Assembly: GCF_030813235.1 (NCBI RefSeq)
Contig: NZ_JAUSUB010000029.1
Span: 1 to 64,000 of the forward strand
Origin: Cytobacillus purgationiresistens
GTDB taxonomy: Bacteria > Bacillota > Bacilli > Bacillales > Cytobacillaceae
Direction of reading: 5' to 3'
Length of the DNA: 64,000 bases
Shown: in pieces, positions 60,091 through 64,000 of the stretch
Numbering within the stretch: the first letter of the stretch is position 1
Layout: each line of letters starts with the position of its first letter
The notes under the pieces: generated by a model
The model's database searches: none
The model's input: the letters and a program-made list of their open reading frames with translations, nothing else
Told to the model about the DNA's origin: nothing
Translations under genes and position numbers: made by a program

Positions 60091-61686
60091 ATGAAAGAGA
60101 TGCCAATTCGCTGGAAAATAACGATTTTATCCTATGCTGTTGTCATATTTTCATTATTGATATGTGGAATTATAGTTATTGCTAATATACAGCTGCAGGA
60201 GGAAAAAGAACTAAGACTGCGATCGATGAGTACCGCAAGAACAGTTGCCGAGCTTTCAGAAGTGAAAGAAGGTGTGCTGGAGCCATATGGATGGACAACG
60301 ATCAATCCTTTAGCAGAGGAGCTCCGGCTGATAAATAACACCAATTATATTGTCATTATGAATATGGATCGCATTCGCTACTCTCACCCAGTGAAGAATA
60401 TGCTTGGGAAGTCTTCCATTGGCCATGATGAGGAACCAGCTTTTGCAGAACATATCTATTTTTCTAAAGCAAAAGGGGAGCTTGGCACATTTATAAGAGC
60501 TTTTATTCCTATTAAAGATGAGAAACTCAATCAAATCGGCGTCGTTATGGTAGGGAATAAAATTCCTACATTTAAAGAAATTATGTTGGGATTCTCAAAT
60601 GAAATTATCTTCATTGTTGCATTGACACTATTAGTAGGCTTTATCTCTTCCTATATATTAGCCAATCATATAAAAAAGCAGATGTTTCAGCTGGAGCCAT
60701 ATGAGATTAAAAGGATGTTTGAAGAGCGGACAGCTACCTTTCATTCTATTAATGAAGGTGTCATCGCAATTGATAATCAAGAAACAATAACGATATTTAA
60801 TGAGAAAGCGAAGACAATTTTTAATGTGAATGGAGATGTAACTGGTAAGCAGATAAGGTCTGTTCTAAAGGATACAAGACTTCCTGAAATCGTTGAAAGA
60901 AATCAGCCAGTATATAATGAACAAATCATGGTGAGCGGAAAAATCATCTTAAGCACACGGATTCCAATTAAAAAAGATGATAAACTGATAGGAGCAGTAG
61001 CAATATTTCAGGATCGTACGGAAGTAGCCAAAATGGCCGAGGAGCTTACCGGAGTGAAAAGCTTTGTTGAGGCATTACGCGTACAAAACCATGAGCATAT
61101 GAATAAATTGCATACCATAGCTGGCTTAATCCAATTAGGAAAGCCTGATAAGGCTTTTCAGCTTGCTTTTGAAGCGTCAGAAGAACAAGGAAGCCTTGCT
61201 TTATTTTTGCATGAAATTGTTAAAGATGATGCCGTAGCGGGATTATTAATAAGTAAGATCAGAAGAGGAAAAGAATTAGGAATCAATGTAGTAGTTGATC
61301 AAAATAGCAATTTGGAAGGTTTTCCTAATCAATTGGATCATCATGATTTTGTATTGCTATTAGGAAATCTAATTGAAAATGCCTTTGCAGCATTTGAAGC
61401 GATGAACTTGGATGAAAAACATATTGATATTAGCATTGAACAATCCGCTGATGTATGCTCAATCCTTGTTGAAGACAACGGGTGCGGGATTCCAGAGGAG
61501 AATCTGGCAAAAATATTTGCCAAGGGATTCACAGCAGGTAAACCTGATGGGACAGGCTATGGCCTTTTCTTAGTCAAACAAATTTTGGACAAAGGGCAAG
61601 GGGAAATTAATGTCTCATCACAGGTAGGAGAAGGGACGACTTTTATCATTACCTTCCCCATGAATGCGGAGGTTGAAAAATTATGA
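60091..61686 (+). CDS. dctS: C4-dicarboxylate sensor histidine kinase
   Basis: DcuS/CitA-family kinase of 531 residues. An extracytoplasmic sensor lies between helices at about 9-31 and 169-191. A cytoplasmic PAS domain follows (EERTATFHSINEGVIAIDNQ), then the phosphoacceptor helix RVQNHEHMNKLHTIAGLIQL and an ATPase domain with LIENAFAAFE, EDNGCGIPEENL and GTGYGLFLVKQI. The ATG at 60091 follows GGGAGG. It overlaps dctR by four bases (ATGA). Confidence 0.9.
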   Translation: MKEMPIRWKITILSYAVVIFSLLICGIIVIANIQLQEEKELRLRSMSTARTVAELSEVKEGVLEPYGWTTINPLAEELRLINNTNYIVIMNMDRIRYSHPVKNMLGKSSIGHDEEPAFAEHIYFSKAKGELGTFIRAFIPIKDEKLNQIGVVMVGNKIPTFKEIMLGFSNEIIFIVALTLLVGFISSYILANHIKKQMFQLEPYEIKRMFEERTATFHSINEGVIAIDNQETITIFNEKAKTIFNVNGDVTGKQIRSVLKDTRLPEIVERNQPVYNEQIMVSGKIILSTRIPIKKDDKLIGAVAIFQDRTEVAKMAEELTGVKSFVEALRVQNHEHMNKLHTIAGLIQLGKPDKAFQLAFEASEEQGSLALFLHEIVKDDAVAGLLISKIRRGKELGINVVVDQNSNLEGFPNQLDHHDFVLLLGNLIENAFAAFEAMNLDEKHIDISIEQSADVCSILVEDNGCGIPEENLAKIFAKGFTAGKPDGTGYGLFLVKQILDKGQGEINVSSQVGEGTTFIITFPMNAEVEKL

Positions 61687-62375
61687 GGATAAAGGAAGAA
61701 ATCAATGTCCTGTTAATTGAAGATGACCCAATGGTTCAGGAAGTGAATAAAGGGTTTATCTCTCATGTTAAAGGATTTCGGATTATAGCAGTTGCCAGTA
61801 ATGGAGAGGAAGGAATCCAGCTGGCAAAAGAAATGCAGCCGGATTTGATTATTTTAGATATTTTTATGCCTAAAAAAGATGGTATTAAAACGATGCACGA
61901 ACTTAGGAAGCAAAAAATAAATGCAGAAGTCATCGTAATATCAGCAGCAAAGGATAAGGATACAATCAAGCTTATGCTCCAAAACGGGGCGCTGGACTAT
62001 GTAATAAAGCCGTTCAAATTTGAAAGAATTGAGAAGGCTTTGGAGAAGTATCGTCAATATAGGGAAAGCTTAAAGGAATCGGGAACGATGTCCCAGGAAC
62101 AGCTTGACCTATTACTATATGCAGAAAAAACGAAGAAAATTGAGAGTGATCTGCCTAAAGGTTTAAATGAATTCACTTTAAAAGAAGTCTTTGCCTATAT
62201 GAATAAACAAAATGAATCTCGTTCTGCTGCTGAAGTGGCCAATGATATTGGAATTGCACGAGTAACAGCCCGCAGATATCTTGATTTTTTGGAAAAGAAG
62301 AGAGTCATAACTCTCGATGTCCAATATGGTGGTGTTGGAAGGCCTGTAAATCGCTATGTATTAAATAAAAATTAA
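61683..62375 (+). CDS. dctR: C4-dicarboxylate response regulator
   Basis: CitB/DcuR-type response regulator of 230 residues. The phosphoacceptor is D59 (LIILDIFMPKKDG), acidic residues are EDD at 13-15, and the conserved lysine lies in DYVIKPFKFERI. The C-terminal helix-turn-helix is SAAEVANDIGIARVTARRYL. It should activate dctP in the presence of succinate, fumarate or malate. The start overlaps dctS. No intrinsic terminator was seen before dctP. Confidence 0.9.
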   Translation: MRIKEEINVLLIEDDPMVQEVNKGFISHVKGFRIIAVASNGEEGIQLAKEMQPDLIILDIFMPKKDGIKTMHELRKQKINAEVIVISAAKDKDTIKLMLQNGALDYVIKPFKFERIEKALEKYRQYRESLKESGTMSQEQLDLLLYAEKTKKIESDLPKGLNEFTLKEVFAYMNKQNESRSAAEVANDIGIARVTARRYLDFLEKKRVITLDVQYGGVGRPVNRYVLNKN

Positions 62376-62499
62376 ATAAATGACCTTAAGACCAAAATGA
62401 ACAAAATATCCGATATGAACATAAACTTCTCGATACACCCTGAAAACGCTATCATTCTAATCATATAGAATAGTCTGATAGAACAGGAGATGAGAATAG

Positions 62500-63786
62500 A
62501 TGAAATTTTTGCGGATATTTAAAAACTTAACCGTACAAGTATTAACAGCCATTGCAATCGGTGTACTTGTCGGGTTAATTTGGCCAGATATAGGAAAAGA
62601 AATGAAGCCCCTTGGAGATACGTTTATCAATGCGGTTAAAATGGTTATCGCTCCAATCATCTTCTTAACAATCGTCCTCGGTATTGCGAAAATGGGTGAT
62701 ATGAAGAAGGTTGGTAAAGTAGGCGGTAAAGCCTTCATTTACTTTGAGGTTGTTACAACAATAGCGCTTGTTATAGGACTTGTCGTTGTTAACCTTATAA
62801 AACCGGGAGCAGGTCTTAATTTCAATGAGCTAGAGCAAGGCGATGTGTCGCAATACACTGAAAATGCTGGCGAACAGTTGAACTGGATTGAATTTATCAC
62901 TCATATTGTTCCTTCTAATATGGTCGATGCATTTGCAAAAGGTGATATTTTACAAGTATTATTCTTCTCGATTCTTTTCGGTACAGCTCTTGCTGCTTTA
63001 GGTAAAAAAGGCGAGGCTATTACAGAATTTCTTGACAAACTTTCACATGTGTTCTTCAAAATCATCGGTTATGTCATGAAAGCTGCTCCAATTGGTGCAT
63101 TTGGTGCAATGGCTTACACGATTGGACATTTTGGTCTGCAATCACTGGTTCCGCTTGGAAAGCTGATGATTTCGGTATACGTAACAATGTTCTTATTTAT
63201 TTTCGTCATTCTTAATCTAATTTGTAAATATTATGGATTTAGCTTATGGAATTATCTGAAATTTATTAAGGATGAAATCCTTATCGTATTGGGTACAAGC
63301 TCATCTGAGTCTGTACTTCCAAGAATGATGGATAAAATGGAGCGCTTCGGTGCATCCAAATCAGTCGTTGGTCTAGTTATCCCAACTGGATATTCCTTTA
63401 ACCTTGATGGTACATCGATTTATCTATCCATGTCGGTTGTCTTCCTTGCACAAGTATTCGGTATCGACTTATCAATTGGTCAGCAAATAACGATTATCCT
63501 CATCTTAATGTTGACTTCAAAAGGCGCAGCAGGCGTAACAGGCAGCGGATTTATCGTTCTTGCTTCCACACTCGCAGCAATTCAGGTTATCCCTCTTGAA
63601 GGACTAGCGTTACTTCTAGGTGTTGACCGCTTTATGAGTGAAGGCCGAGCAATCACGAACCTAATCGGAAACGGAATTGCAACAGTTGCTGTCGCAAAAA
63701 GTGAAAACGAATTTGATGTAGAAAAGAATAAACATGCAATTGAAAATATGAAAGCAATCTCTAAAGAAATGAATCAAGCAAGTTAA
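62500..63786 (+). CDS. dctP: C4-dicarboxylate:proton symporter
   Basis: Dicarboxylate/amino acid:cation symporter (DAACS) of 428 residues. The signatures are SSSESVLPRMMDKMERFGAS, the GYSFNLDGTSIYLSM motif and MLTSKGAAGVTGSGFIVLAS; the last shapes the substrate site. In B. subtilis the equivalent protein imports succinate, fumarate and malate and also takes part in DctS sensing. A GGAG site precedes the ATG. The 124-base region after dctR is the likely DctR-controlled promoter. Confidence 0.9.
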   Translation: MKFLRIFKNLTVQVLTAIAIGVLVGLIWPDIGKEMKPLGDTFINAVKMVIAPIIFLTIVLGIAKMGDMKKVGKVGGKAFIYFEVVTTIALVIGLVVVNLIKPGAGLNFNELEQGDVSQYTENAGEQLNWIEFITHIVPSNMVDAFAKGDILQVLFFSILFGTALAALGKKGEAITEFLDKLSHVFFKIIGYVMKAAPIGAFGAMAYTIGHFGLQSLVPLGKLMISVYVTMFLFIFVILNLICKYYGFSLWNYLKFIKDEILIVLGTSSSESVLPRMMDKMERFGASKSVVGLVIPTGYSFNLDGTSIYLSMSVVFLAQVFGIDLSIGQQITIILILMLTSKGAAGVTGSGFIVLASTLAAIQVIPLEGLALLLGVDRFMSEGRAITNLIGNGIATVAVAKSENEFDVEKNKHAIENMKAISKEMNQAS

Positions 63787-63794
63787 TTTAAATG

Positions 63795-63825
63795 AACCCT
63801 CGCCAGAAAAAGGCGAGGGTTTTTT
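63795..63825 (+). terminator. Terminator of dctP
   Basis: A perfect 10-bp stem (AACCCTCGCC / GGCGAGGGTT) with loop AGAAAAA is followed by TTTT. Confidence 0.88.
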
Positions 63826-63864
63826 CATAAGTGACAAATGGCTGGAGCCGAGCAAATGGAAGAA

Positions 63865-64000
63865 GGGTAACTAGAAGATGAAACTAATGCCTCTAGAGAG
63901 GAAAAAGGGAGAGAAGGGTTAACTAGAAGATGAAACTAGTGCCCGAGTAGGGAAGAAAAGTGGAAAAGGGTTAACTAGATAATCAAACTAGTGCCCGAGT
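63865..64000. repeat. Tandem repeat of about 52 bases, cut by the window end
   Basis: Three units begin at 63865, 63916 and 63968. Each starts GGGTTAACTAGA or a close variant and contains AAACTAGTGCCCGAGT. The first is 51 bases and drifted; the third is cut off by the window end, so the array may continue. Confidence 0.8.

Overview
The window reads as chromosome of an endospore-forming Bacillaceae bacterium (Bacillus sensu lato). It is AT-rich, with AAGGAGG-type ribosome binding sites. Supporting markers are a three-gene GerA-type germinant receptor with a sigma-G-like promoter, two CotF-like spore coat genes, an AbrB-family regulator, a T-box leader and two SAM (S-box) riboswitches. Several gene blocks match Bacillus subtilis neighbourhoods: rocA-rocD-rocG, yfmT-yfmS, citR/citA and dctB/dctS-dctR-dctP. 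No prophage, insertion sequence, CRISPR array, rRNA or tRNA was seen.

Layout. 0-3 kb: arginine/ornithine catabolism; the rocA end carries a frameshift. 3-7.7 kb: an M20 amidohydrolase with an NhaC-type antiporter, then a dipeptide epimerase and a GNAT enzyme. 7.7-9.5 kb: a T-box leader, an overlapping Asp/Asn-rich upstream ORF and an archaeal-type aspartyl-tRNA synthetase. 9.5-14.1 kb: yfmS, yfmT, citR and citA. 14.2-20.5 kb: small housekeeping and accessory genes (DinB, MarR, YeeN, FusB-like protein, two methyltransferases) mixed with several decayed genes. 20.5-23.7 kb: a LysR regulator divergent from hutG-gltS. 24-30.4 kb: germinant receptor operon, then an ECF sigma factor with its anti-sigma factor. 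30.5-38.4 kb: Nudix, AbrB-like, AraC, MFS, PlsC, ring-cleaving dioxygenase, TraB-like and small proteins. 38.5-45.1 kb: aldo/keto reductase, a two-component system, coat proteins, an HtrA-type protease and a membrane-anchored foldase. 45.2-55.7 kb: two S-box-controlled units. The first holds metN, metI, thiolase, acyl-CoA synthetase, acyl-CoA dehydrogenase and metQ; the second holds a DmoA/NtaA-type flavin monooxygenase; an NCS2 permease lies between them. 55.7-58.9 kb: a decayed membrane-protein gene, a GC-rich repeat, a LytTR regulator and a CoA-transferase. 58.9-64 kb: the C4-dicarboxylate system.

Most interesting points. (1) The SAM-riboswitch operon embeds three acyl-CoA enzymes between the subunits of a methionine-type importer, with an S-box-controlled flavin monooxygenase downstream. 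Together they look like an organosulfur acid scavenging route. (2) Behind the T-box leader, a full-strength Shine-Dalgarno drives a short ORF starting M-D-D-G-D-D-D-D-N-N that overlaps the AspRS start, which could be a second control layer. (3) The same small sensory domain appears in a soluble chemoreceptor and in a LytTR regulator.

Seven genes show loss-of-function signatures: single-base frameshifts, in-frame stops, a truncation, or a missing start codon. At least four families of dispersed or tandem intergenic repeats are present. Raw-read support should be checked before the frameshifts are accepted as biological.
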